A stretch of DNA of 64,000 nt from Metellina segmentata (taxonomy: Eukaryota; Arthropoda; Arachnida; Araneae; Tetragnathidae), in assembly GCA_947359465.1 (NCBI GenBank), contig OX375872.1:13283518-13347517 (forward strand), read 5' to 3'. How positions within the stretch are numbered: position 1 is the stretch's first letter; every line of letters starts with the position of its first letter. Positions 46,452-55,589 of this stretch are shown piece by piece. The position numbers were made by a program, and so were the translations under genes. The notes under the pieces are model-generated. The model ran no database searches and had not been told where the DNA came from. It was given only the letters and a program-made list of their open reading frames with translations.

Positions 46452-46853
46452 TCAACAGAGACTGATGTTGCCTGACATTGTTGCAGAAGCAAATACTGAT
46501 TTAGGGGGGGAAACATCTCTTGAAAAATGTAGGAATTGCGGATAATGCACCTTGAGTGTGTTTCCAGCCGGAGTCATATAATATGCTATATTGGATAGCA
46601 GAAGCCCAAAATCCTTTCGCTCAACATACAGAGATTTTAAAACGTCATCTACAAAGTGAACAACATGATCGACACTCACCTCGCAAACTCTGCAGTTGAT
46701 TGCGCAAGTTTCCTCTGAATTACAAAGAGTGCCAAACAATGTGTTAAAGTACCTCTTTCCATTTATTTCACTTTCGTATGTTAGGACGAACACCTTCTTT
46801 CCATGAACTTCTTGTTTGATCCGCAATACTTTGGCATTCTCAAGATCAGACAC
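46452..46853 (-). pseudogene. hAT-family transposase fragment, 133-codon open frame
   Basis: I read this as an internal piece of a hAT-type (RNase-H-fold) transposase, the enzyme that excises and reinserts hAT elements. The evidence is resemblance recalled from CGGBP1-like and related hAT proteins: SEINGKRYFNTLFGTL, then VDHVVHFVDDVLKSLYVERK, then FGLLLSNIAYYMTPAGNTLK and VHYPQFLHFSRDV. In relatives this corresponds to a D-A-A-R-Y-M motif followed by a CxxH segment. Here the position is N-I-A-Y-Y-M and the following Cys-His is lost (FSRDVS), so catalytic competence is unlikely. There is no ATG: the frame opens after a stop at about 46874. No BED finger or C-terminal dimerisation domain is present nearby. 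GTTGCATTTAT repeats flank it (46250-46280, 46935-47000), but I could not define TIRs. Confidence 0.55.
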
Positions 46854-47114
46854 ACTAAATCGAAGGGTTGATTAAGAGGGCAAAAAATGAAATAGTAATT
46901 TTATATTAATCAATTTTAAGCTAAATTTTAAAAAGTTGCAAGTGGGGTTTGCATTTATGCAAAAAGTTGCATTTATGCAGAAAGTTGCATTTATGTTCGG
47001 TTATAACTCACTTACAATACACCCCATGTAGGAGGAATTTTGGTTTTAGGACTTTACATGCAGCGTTGAACGTGTGAAAAAAAAATGCATTTGTTGCAAA
47101 AAGGTGCCTTACTT
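46854..47114. repeat. GTTGCATTTATGC short repeats
   Basis: AAAGTTGCATTTATGCA recurs three times at about 46933-47000 and in reduced form near 46250 and 47080, on both sides of the hAT fragment. Confidence 0.6.
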
Positions 47115-47960
47115 ATGATTAATAAGGCAAGACGACCGAATTGAAAGAAATTCAGATAAAGCGTCTTTTAATGCCTTGTAAACGCAACGCAATTTTGTCC
47201 GATAACTAAAATGCTTTAGTATTTACTCATGCTTACTAAGACAAACACGTCTTTTGATGTTTTTCTAACGTCTCAATTTTGTCCGATTGCAAAAATGCTC
47301 TTGTATTTGTTATGCTTTTTAATACAAAATGTCCGAGTTTACAAGAAATTTAGAAAACATTACCGGTATCTTTTTAGCATCACAATTTTGTTCGCTTACT
47401 TAAGCTATTTGGTATCACTAAGACAAAATTACGGAGTTCAAAAAAAATTTAGGAAACAAGTCATTTGATGTTTTTTTAACATCTCTTTCGTCCGATTACA
47501 TAAATGCTTTAGTATATGCTCATGATTAACAATAGAAGACGACCTATTTGGGAAGCAATCAATTCAGAAAACGCGTCTTTTGATGTCATGTTAACACATT
47601 TTTTCTGGATTACTTCACTGTTAGTAACTACTTATGCTACAAAATTGACCGAGTTGAAAAGCAATTCAGGAAACGTACCTTTTGATGTTTTTTAGCATCT
47701 CTATTTGGTCCGATTACAAAATGCTTTGGTAATTTGTCTTGATTAACAAGATAATATGAGCTAGTTAAAAAGCAATTCAGAAAACGCGTCTTCTGATGTC
47801 TTGTTAACACATTTTTTGTCCGCTTAACTTCTTTAGTATTTACTTATGCAAGAGAATGACCGCGAGTTGAAAAGTAATTCAGAAAATGCGTCTTTTGATC
47901 CACTTTTACAACATCGCAGTTTTTTCCATTCAATTCTTTAGTACTTTCTTATGCTAAAGA
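47115..47960. repeat. ~105-bp tandem satellite
   Basis: About eight units with TTGTCCGATTACAAAAATGC, TTTAGTATTTACTCATGCTT, GAATTGAAAAGCAATTCAG and AAACGCGTCTTTTGATGT. Unit length varies (about 85-120 bp) owing to indels. Confidence 0.85.
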
Positions 47961-48464
47961 GGTATAAAGCTGTTTTTCATACCTAGCACTTAAGAATGAG
48001 AAAGATGGTAGATAGATTGCTTCAACCGCAGTCAGAAACTGAGAGAGTGAGAGCGTGAAGGGAGCTTCCGAAGGACCGTCACACACACACAAGGTAGCTA
48101 ACGCGAAGGAACCCGTCAGATTTATAGCTGAGGAGAGGGGGTCTTAGCGCAAGTGTTTTTGTAGGGTGTCATGTTGCACACACAACTGACCGACACACAG
48201 CGTGTAAATTCCCATTGCGCAAGGAGGAAAACAGGATGACAGAGTAAAGATGTGGTTATCCGTTCCTGTTTTCGTAAGTATTAAGTCTGAAGAAAAACAG
48301 TGCCAATGTAGAGATGGTGTTATTCAGTTCATAAGGGAAACCCTTGTAGATTTGGTCAAGTACAGCACCATGTCTAGGTCCTAGTAACTGTGTTTGAGCA
48401 AATTTCTGCTTAATTTGTGAAAGTTTCTCATTCTGAAAGTAGCATTTCGCGTGGGGGTAAGGTG
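47961..48464. other. Unassigned, somewhat GC-richer
   Basis: Contains short CACACA runs (48081-48092, 48176-48184) and no supported gene. Confidence 0.4.
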
Positions 48465-49050
48465 TTCCACATATCGCCTACCCTAACTATTTCTCTGTAT
48501 CTCAGCCTTCTGGGTTGGGAAATCAAGTTGGAAACTAAATGAATATCACTAGAAACTATTCTCCTTTGGCTTTCAGAGATCATATACTTTCTTTACTTAT
48601 GTCAGTTTGAGTTAACTAGTAAAACTTCAAAAATTTTCCCAAGAGAATTTTCAAAAGTGAGTTCCTAATATTGCCTACCCCTGTTCCTATTACCACCCAC
48701 CAAGCGATATGAGGAGCTACTATTAAAAACGAGTTGCTAGTAGAGCATACATACCTACCTTTAGTATTTAATGTACTTTTGAGTCATATAAATGAAATTA
48801 CGATTTGGAAACACTTACCTGGATATTCCCTGAATGGATTGGAGACAAAAAATACGTTGATGACAGCCTCAAATACTTCATATGTAACAGTGTTGTTCAT
48901 ATAACTGATAGGAAACTTACCGGTGGCGCTACGTGTGGCAAAACACTAGACCATAAAGGTAACTACATAAACTCATATATGTCGCGCATAGTAGCTTGCA
49001 AACACGAGTGGGAAATATTAAGCACAGGGGTGATATTGGAATCACCTACT
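48465..49050. mobile_element. TIR element, copy 2 of an inverted pair
   Basis: Reverse complement of 26833-27413. Ends AAGGTGTTCCACATATCGCC (left) and, reversed, AGGTGATTCCAATATCACC (right). Direct and inverted internal copies of the end motif lie at 48665-48690 and 48711-48719. The core 48718-48977 is almost unchanged between copies. The plus-strand frame 48805-49059 is described separately. Confidence 0.75.
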
Positions 49051-49059
49051 CTATTATAA
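48805..49059 (+). other. Open frame conserved between the two TIR copies, function unknown
   Basis: This frame reads ETLTWIFPEWIGDKKYVDD, then SLKYFICNSVVHITDRKL, then TGGATCGKTLDHKGNYINS. In copy 1 (minus strand, about 27072-26907) the same frame is open for about 60 codons with M, S, D and E replacing I, N, H and K, then meets TAG. All four core substitutions change an amino acid, which is not what purifying selection on this frame predicts. There is no in-frame ATG, and the frame is preceded by a stop. On the opposite strand the same core has two GTAAGT sites (one in CCAGGTAAGT), so the conserved product, if any, might lie on the other strand or be an exon. I do not recognise the sequence. 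Confidence 0.3.
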
Positions 49060-49089
49060 TTTGTCTTACAACTAGGTTTTCAAATTAAC

Positions 49090-49460
49090 TTTCACGAATA
49101 AAACGCAAATTCGAGCAGAAACAGTTACTAAAAAAAACTATATAAATAATTATGAATTATTAATTTAGTGGAAAAATTAACACGCTAAATTATTAATTTA
49201 TGTAATTTGCAAGCCTGGTTGTAAGAGAAATTGTTATACACACAATACTACTCTCCGAGTGAGAATAAAAAAATTAGCATAAAAACAGTTCGAAAATCAT
49301 CTTAGAAATAATTAAGAATTATTAAGTGTGTGAAAAATCAATAACATTTTAAACAAATCATTTATTTAGTTTTTAAGATAAAGGCATTGAAAAAGTCGGT
49401 AATTTGTAATTCACAAGTGAAATTGTAATTCACACAGTGCTACTCTCAAACTGAGAAATG
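49090..49460. repeat. Two tandem copies of a ~180-bp unit
   Basis: The landmarks GAGNAGAATAAA...CAG, AATAATTANGAATTATTAA, GTAATTTGNAA and ACTACTCTC(A/C)GAG(T) occur twice. Copies are diverged. Confidence 0.6.
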
Positions 49461-49628
49461 AATGAAACAAACTGCACTGTTTTTTCAGATTCATCTTCAT
49501 ATTTCATTACAGTTAAAAATGTTTTTGATTTTTCACTTAATAATTTTGAATAATTTATTTTGTATAAGAATATAATGTTTTCAATTGCAAATTCGAGTAT
49601 TAATTATTTTTAATTTATTAGATTGTCT

Positions 49629-49989
49629 AATTTAGTGTTTGGTAATGGTAATGGTAATTTTCGTTAAAGTCGTACTAGAGCAACACAACGGGCTATTGAC
49701 GACGGTACGGAATCAGTCCCTTAAGGGAAAGATTCGAGGACAACACCTCGTAATTTTGAACCACGGTCAGATGACGAAGCAACACCTGAGCTGGCACCCC
49801 ACTCTCCAAACTTCCACGCCAACCCAACGTGAGGACTTTCGGCCACGACAGATTTAAGGTGCACCAGCCGCCTCTACACCATACGTTTACAAACATCCAT
49901 GCCCGGACCCGGATTCGAACCAGGAACCTTCCGATCTAGAGGCTAACACCTTAACCACTATACCGGTTGGTCGGCAATTTAGTGTTTGG
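49629..49989 (-). mobile_element. Intact SINE with 14-bp target-site duplication, head type 2
   Basis: The SINE 49643-49975 is flanked by AATTTAGTGTTTGG at 49629-49642 and 49976-49989. On the minus strand the head is CCGACCAACCGGTATAGTGG...GGTTCCTGGTTCGAATCC, as in the 26015-26350 copy, and the tail consists of ATTACC units. The two copies are very similar along their length, so this subfamily has been active more recently than the type-1 copies. The 67-codon minus frame matching one in the other copy is SINE sequence. Confidence 0.95.
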
Positions 49990-50500
49990 AAAGATAATAA
50001 ATTTAAGGGGGTTTATTTGGGAACAGCTGTTGATAGTTTTCTAAAACAATGTATAGTTATTTTCACTTAAATGAAGCAATGTTAGGATGGAAAAGGGCAA
50101 TTAACTGGTACAGCCTATTACCCGTATTTCTATTGTTTTAAAAAATTATAAATTTTGAACATTTTCTATTTGCGGAAAATGTAGTTCGATCAACCCATTC
50201 CGCCCTCAAATCATCTTTCACATACCCAGTTCGTCCCTTAAGAAATAGAGTTATGGTGAAAGTTTAGTGCCATTTTAGGTTGTTTAATGTTACGTATAAG
50301 AATCGGTGTACTTGTAGCACAGCATAATTTTTTATTCGTACTTATTGAATAATATCAATTTTTGACTCGTATTTATGGTATGATGAAAATATTTTATTTT
50401 TGGTTTATTTTTGTAGGTAAGCCACGCATTCCGTCTTGCAATAAATCAGCCTAGTGCCATTTTGTGTTACTTAATCAATATTGCCAAAGATAAACATTAT
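49990..50500. other. No recognised feature
   Basis: AT-rich spacer with no supported feature. Confidence 0.5.
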
Positions 50501-50734
50501 TACAACTATTAGGTTGGTTGATTTTTTTTTTGGCAAAAAGGCTTTATTTGACCATGACACAATACATACAATACCAAGTAATAGATACACATCATGAAGT
50601 TATACTGACACAGAAGAGAGAGAAATTCACCCTGGGAGGAGCTAACAGGAATCGAACCTGCGCCACCAACAGATCGAAGTCTGCTAGCACAGTGGGCTAA
50701 CCGACTGAACTATAACGGCCTCTACAATTATTAG
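50501..50734 (-). mobile_element. Second SINE family, tRNA head and AATAAA tail
   Basis: On the minus strand the head reads GGCCGTTATAGTTCAGTCGG (A box), then GCGCAGGTTCGATTCCTGTT (B box). It is followed by TCAAATAAAGCCTTTTTGCC and an A-rich end (50520-50535 read as T on the plus strand). The flanks TACAACTATTAG (50501-50512) and TACAATTATTAG (50723-50734) differ by one base and probably are the target duplication. Length about 210 bp. It is unrelated in sequence to the common SINE. It is not a functional tRNA gene: the acceptor side has no matching stem. Confidence 0.85.
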
Positions 50735-50798
50735 AGAATTACAAATTCTACAACTATAGCAAGCACGAGCATTTAAGTAAGTGTCTCGTGCTCACTCC

Positions 50799-50801
<3 letters not shown>

Positions 50802-50853
<52 letters not shown>
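50802..50853. repeat. (TA)n microsatellite
   Basis: About 26 uninterrupted AT dinucleotides. Confidence 0.98.
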
Positions 50854-50856
<3 letters not shown>

Positions 50857-51432
50857 CAAGTTATATAACCATCAAGTATGTTGTGGGTAAAATTCCCAAA
50901 TCTTGTGTCGCTCAAGGTGAGAGAAATATACGAAATAACAGTATGGAACATCGAAATAAGCATTCAATGGCATGAAAGAACAAAAACATAACTCATGAAG
51001 TTTAAGAGGAATAGTTTAAATTTTTAAAAGTAGATATAAATTCATTTTAATTCGGGACTCTTGAAGAAAATATTCAGCTTGTGATATTAATTGGTTAATT
51101 AATAGTACACAAATAAATTGATTTTAAAAGTAACGACTGTTGAATAATTTACTATTATTGATAAAACACTGCAATGGCATTTACGTTCTCAAAAACTATA
51201 CGAGTGATGCTATACGACTGTTTAAAGTCAAAACGCAGTTTTATCGCTCATTTTGGATTTACTGCTGATTACTCCGTAAAGCGTGTGAGCATGTATGTAA
51301 TATAAAACACACTAAAACGTGTGTATGTACATACATAATACAAAACACACTAAAGCGTGTATATGTATATCGTAAAAAAATACGGTAAATTGACTAACTA
51401 ATAGTACACTGTTTTTTTTAACTTAACGTCGA
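50854..51432. other. No recognised feature
   Basis: Short local duplication of AAAACACACTAAANCGTGT at about 51303-51360. No gene. Confidence 0.5.
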
Positions 51433-51604
51433 GGTAAATAGGTATTTTAATTAACGTCGCACTGGAGCAACACAATTTGCGAAAGTACGGGATAAATCCC
51501 GAAGGGAAAGATCCGGGGGCTTGTGGCCACGTGATCTTGAACCATGGTCAGATGACACGGCCACACCTAAGATGGCTCTCACTCTTCAGACATAAAAGTG
51601 AGTG
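51433..51604 (-). mobile_element. SINE, 3' part
   Basis: Minus-strand: tail GGTATTTTAATTAACGTCGC, then ACTGGAGCAACACAA, ATCCCGAAGGGAAAGATC, TGAACCATGGTCAGATGAC and TAAGATGGCTCTCACTCTTC. The head is absent. Confidence 0.78.
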
Positions 51605-52889
51605 AAGTACCAAATCTGCCATATTTTTAAAGTATAAAAAAAGCAGTGTAGAGACATGATAAAAAAACACTATAGTGCCAAGTATTTTATGCGACAAGTG
51701 AAAAACTAAAATTTCCGTGTGCAGAAAAGAAAAGGCCGATGGGCCTACAGTGAGCGTTCGTATAGAGTCGCGAAATTTTGAACGAATTCAATCTTCCCCA
51801 GTAGCAAGACAGCTTTGCGTCATTTCGCTATACAGGGAAGAGAAGGGTTCTTGGATCGGCAAATTCAAACGAAATCGCTGCATAACCTTCAATTACACGC
51901 GCAAACTCTCCCCCAGCAATGCGAGCCCTAACCGTATAACGGTATACCGCACTCCACCCCTTTCCTTCAGAAAGCAAAAGGAAATTTACACTATCTGCGC
52001 CATTACTCGTGCAAATTACTACCTTCGCCGAGTGAATCTTTTACTCCTGTTATTTTTCACCACTAGACTGGTTGGAAACCCGAGTTTATGAATAGGAGAA
52101 AGGCTTGGAACTTACTGGACTCCAAATCAACGAAGAGGCTGGATTGTAGGCTTTGCCGTCCCAGACGTCTCGTTGTCCACTGAGCAACTCTGCTCGCGAC
52201 ACTGACTTTGGAAATCGTTTCCAGCAAGCGGATAGAAAGGAATCACAAAAAAAAACCCACTATTTTCCCACACTAGGGTTCGGGATGTTTGTTTTGGATC
52301 GGCAAAACTCATTCCTCGTGTTATCTACCTTATTCTTGCCCGATGGAGAGTCTGGACTGTTTCGCTTTCCGGATGCAGTCTCGAATATGCTGTGGAAACA
52401 TGATTCCGGGAATTTTTATCATGAGAAGTGAACGGGTCTCTTTAAATCAAACTTTTTTTATCATAGTCTCAAATAATCGCTTTTTGTAACGACACGGATG
52501 TATACTCGAATGTAAAGATTTATGAGAACTATTGGTTTCTCCTCGCTTGCGTGTGCGCTTGAAGCTGTTTGGTGGATCTAAATTAAAATGTTGATCTCAT
52601 CTGACATGTTTCGGGGTCCTGGATTGGCGTGTATATTGCTTTTCGAGAAAAGGATGAAAATATCCGTCGACTTAAGTTTCCGTAACTTCTTCCTCGGGGA
52701 TGTTTTCGTGGAGTTTTGGGTGTTTGATAAATCTATATATCAATCATCGATCGATTGAAATTAAGTCTATGATTGTTGAGTAAACTGGTGGAAATATATC
52801 AATCAGCGATGCAAAGCTCCAAGAAAAATCCTTCCGACAGAATCTGAAAATTTAGGAGATTAAGAATTCTTTTCTCCTTTTCTTGCAAC
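51605..52889. other. GC-richer unique stretch, no proven gene
   Basis: Between about 51710 and 52440 CpG and GC content rise. Forward frames of 124 (51717-52091, opening with GTG), 92 and 66 codons are present. None has a recognisable motif, the 124-codon frame has no ATG start, and CpG-rich sequence gives long chance frames. This could be a host promoter or exon, but the sequence alone does not show it. Confidence 0.35.
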
Positions 52890-53200
52890 TCGTAGGAGAG
52901 CTAAACCGATCACCTAGAATCAATAAATTAAATAACTCTTATTAATCTATTAATGCTAGTTGGTTGGATTATGTCTACTTCCCAGCAATGTGTAAGGAAT
53001 TCAACTTAAATTTTAATAACTTCTTTCGTGAAGATATTTTTATGAAGCTATACGAAACTTTACTGTAGAGTAAACCAACCAACTAGAATCAATAGATTGA
53101 ATAACTATTATTTAGAACATATTAAATACATTATTTATCTATCTATTCTAGTTGGTTCGTTTACCTCTACGTCAATTGCTAGAAAATAACAAAACTGTTG
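52890..53200. repeat. AACCAACCAACTAG palindromic modules
   Basis: GTAAACCAACCAACTAGAAT at about 53082 is mirrored by ATTCTAGTTGGTTCGTTTAC ending at 53164, with AATAGATNNAATAACTATTA between. A less perfect pair lies at 52902-52973. Relatives occur at 54335-54460, 55427-55485 and 58757-58850. Similar to a foldback or palindromic MITE, but I cannot define its ends. Confidence 0.65.
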
Positions 53201-53267
53201 ATTGTTGAATTTTCTTAACGTATCTTCTTCAGTGATGTTTTCATGCATCTCTGGTCGTTAATAAATA

Positions 53268-53323
53268 CTGGCCCCTGCGTGGCCAGCACGGCGTTACCCG
53301 TGACAGTTCTTTTAGTGGGGTCA
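53268..53323 (-). mobile_element. Helitron 3'-end fragment
   Basis: CTGGCCCCTGCGTGGCCAGC, then GTTACCCGTGACAGTTCTTT and GTGGGGTCA match the minus-strand 3' ends at 23114, 54457 and 63688 (terminal CTAG mutated to CTGG). Homology stops where Tc1-like end sequence begins. Confidence 0.78.
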
Positions 53324-53325
53324 TC

Positions 53326-54092
53326 AAACCATATAAGCGGGGTGACAATATATGCGGAACAATACTATATTGTTTAATTATGGCAGGATTATATTCACCT
53401 ATCAGAATATAGTGCTCATAAACAAATAATTCAACTTTTAAGAACATTTTAAAAATTAATTCTATTAAATGGGTTCTCTGGAGCGACGAATCAAGGTACA
53501 CCCTCTACCTTTCGGATGGCAGGGTCTGGCGTCTTCCTGGAGAACGCATCCTACCAGAACGCATTGTGCCCACAGTAAAGTTCAGCGAAGGTGGAATTAT
53601 GGTCTGGGTGTGTTTCTCCTAGTGTGGACTGGGACCTTGGTCCAAATTCATGGTAAGCTCCACGCTAAGGCCTACTGCTGTACACCGTTAAGCGTTCCTT
53701 ACTTTTCTTTCCCCCTACACATTTTTCAACATTGAAACAAACATTTCTGTCTGGCAAGATTCAATAAAAAGTCCACATGGATCAACGTTAAAGACTTTGG
53801 CAGATTCATATCTTTCGAGGACTTTCTTCTTCTGTTATTCCATGTGTTGATCCCCGCCTCAAGAAATGTTACCATTACTATTTTTCAACAAAAAAAAACA
53901 AAAAAACACGATAGCCTCATTGAAAAGATGAAAAACCGACCATATAACCGATAACCAGAAAAATAAAATGACTATATAAGCGGTCCACTTTAACACGTGT
54001 TTCCCTATTGAGTTCAACGGGACTTTAGAAAACTGACCATATAAGCGGGGTGACCTAATTACAGTGTGACCATATGGCCGGGACTGACTGTA
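53326..54092 (+). mobile_element. Tc1-type element remnant
   Basis: ACCATATAAGCGGGGTGAC occurs at 53332 and 54036. The right end CCATATGGCCGGGACTGACTGT (54068-54089) looks like a Tc1 subterminal/terminal region. The left terminus is not recognisable, so the element is probably truncated against the Helitron fragment. Confidence 0.6.
53463..53870 (+). pseudogene. Tc1-type transposase fragment
   Basis: The plus-strand reading [20 protein letters not shown] is the region around the first catalytic Asp of Tc1 transposases (W-S-D-E-S motif). It is followed by [19 protein letters not shown] and MVWVCFS, matching the family's VPTVKxGGGSVMVWGCFS segment, then an in-frame TAG at about 53620. Further downstream the frame shifts, and I do not see a convincing second Asp (QDN) or the final SPDxxPIE block. 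It is a decayed catalytic-domain remnant. The alternative forward frame of 88 codons from 53469 is a shadow. Confidence 0.8.
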
Positions 54093-54334
54093 GTATAATT
54101 TTTTTTGGAAAAATGCTATTTAGAGCAACACTGGTAAAACAAACTGAGGGAATTACATTGAGCATTTTATGCTCAATGTTATTCTTGCTCAATGTATAGA
54201 AAGAAAACAGACGCCAACTTTGCTTTATATATAGACGTGAAGTTAACGGTGGAAATACCAATCAATGATGCTAAGCTTCATGAAAATTCCTCCCGAAAAA
54301 ATATCACTCTTGGGGGGGGGGCAGATGACCTTAG
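54093..54334. other. Unassigned; repeat also seen at 52780-52840
   Basis: CACTGGTAAAACAAACTGAG resembles text in B1/B2 (CTGGGTAAAACAATTT). GGTGGAAATACCAATCAATG...GCTTCATGAAAA resembles 52790-52840. A short inverted repeat TTGAGCATTTTATGCTCAA lies at 54152-54170. No gene. Confidence 0.45.
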
Positions 54335-54470
54335 AAATAAACCAACCAACTGGAATAAATAGATGAAATAACTATTATTTATAATAGACTAGCCACTACG
54401 TGAAATAAACCAACCAACTGGAATAAATAGATGAAATAACTATTATTTATAATAGACTAGCCACTGCGTG
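54335..54470. repeat. 68-bp tandem duplication spanning a Helitron junction
   Basis: Two adjacent 68-bp copies (54335-54402 and 54403-54470), almost identical. Each begins AAATAAACCAACCAACTGG and ends ACTAGCCACTNCGTG, so each contains target flank plus the terminal CTAGCCACTNCGTG of the Helitron. Only the second is continuous with the element. Confidence 0.95.
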
Positions 54471-55203
54471 ACCAGCACGGCGTTGCCCGTGACAGTTCTT
54501 TTCGTAGGGTCAGGTGTGATCACTGCTCGCTAACCCCCGGTGATTGCTACGAATTCAGATTTGGTTTGCGAAGAAAACAAAAATGGGAATTCGTAGCCTA
54601 TTGTATAACAGCCATAATGGCGTTGCCCATGGTGTTAGTTTGCTCCACGGGCAACGCTCAATGTCAAATGCGGCCAAAATGATTGCGAAGAGATCCAATC
54701 GGTGTGACATCACAATCTCTTGCGAAAATATAAATATGTAATTTAAAAATTATTTATTAAAAGAAAAACAAATGTATAAGGTATCTGTCTGGTTTAAAAT
54801 TTTCCGCAGATTTCAAATACGTTGAAATTTTTACTTTATCTTTAACAATCTAGGAGATAGAAAAAAAAGAACTATATAATTCCAGTTAAAACTTTGTTGC
54901 TTTCGACTGCTGAAAAATTGTTCCTCCGCAAAATGAAACGGGAAAAAAAAAATTTAGAATATGTCATCTCTTTATGGTGTTGTTATTCGAAGGACAATAC
55001 TAATAAATAAATTCTATTAAATTCATTTTAAAATGTTCTAGATTAAATTTGAAAATTCAGGCAAAAATTGAACCAAAATCATCAGGCGCACAAAAATCGC
55101 AAAAAATTCGGGCTGCCTGTGTGCCAAGTCTCATTGTTGTTAGTGTCATAGATTCGTCAGGACAGTTCATAGAGACAAACACTTCCTTTTATAACAATAG
55201 AGG
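54457..55203 (-). mobile_element. Complete non-autonomous Helitron, ~747 bp
   Basis: Minus strand: starts CCTCTATTGTTATAAAAGGA (first T of the usual TCTCTA mutated) and ends CACGCAGTGGCTAG before T. The plus-strand flanks are A (54456) and T (55204). The interior matches 23114-23836 along most of its length. Confidence 0.85.
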
Positions 55204-55362
55204 TTTAAAAGATTAAATAATAATCGATTAAATATATTAAGGTATCTATGCCTTTGAAAACAACTTTATGAAATTATCAGGAACATAGATTTTTTTTTAT
55301 TGATTTCAACTAGAAAAAGCATTTTATGACAGAAATATTGTGTTTAAAATTTATTTTTAACA

Positions 55363-55490
55363 GGTGGCGACGGTTTCGGATCAAACCCGAAGGGAAATAT
55401 CCCAGGGCAAGACGTAATTTTGAACCAAGTTATAATTAATAGATTAAATAATTATTATTTATGTATTGATTCTAGTTGGTTTACTTCTAA
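55363..55490. mobile_element. SINE fragment next to a palindromic module
   Basis: 55363-55425 is a minus-strand SINE piece (GGCGACGGTTTCGGATCAAA, CCCGAAGGGAAATATCC, GTAATTTTGAACCA). It is followed by AATAGATTAAATAATTATTA...GATTCTAGTTGGTTTACTT, half of the AACCAACCAACTAG module. Confidence 0.65.
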
Positions 55491-55589
55491 AACCAAATAG
55501 TCCCAAAAATATCTTGAACTTAAATCTTCATAGCTTTTTCGTGAGGATATTGTAAGAGCTATTTTTGTGTGCACCATTATTGATTAATA

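Noticed and set aside
50636..50722. Functional tRNA gene on the minus strand
   Set aside because: A and B boxes are present, but there is no acceptor-stem pairing, and the sequence continues into a SINE tail with a near-perfect target duplication.
51717..52091. 124-codon plus-strand frame as a gene
   Set aside because: Opens with GTG, has no domain I recognise, and sits next to a SINE fragment; composition explains the lack of stops.
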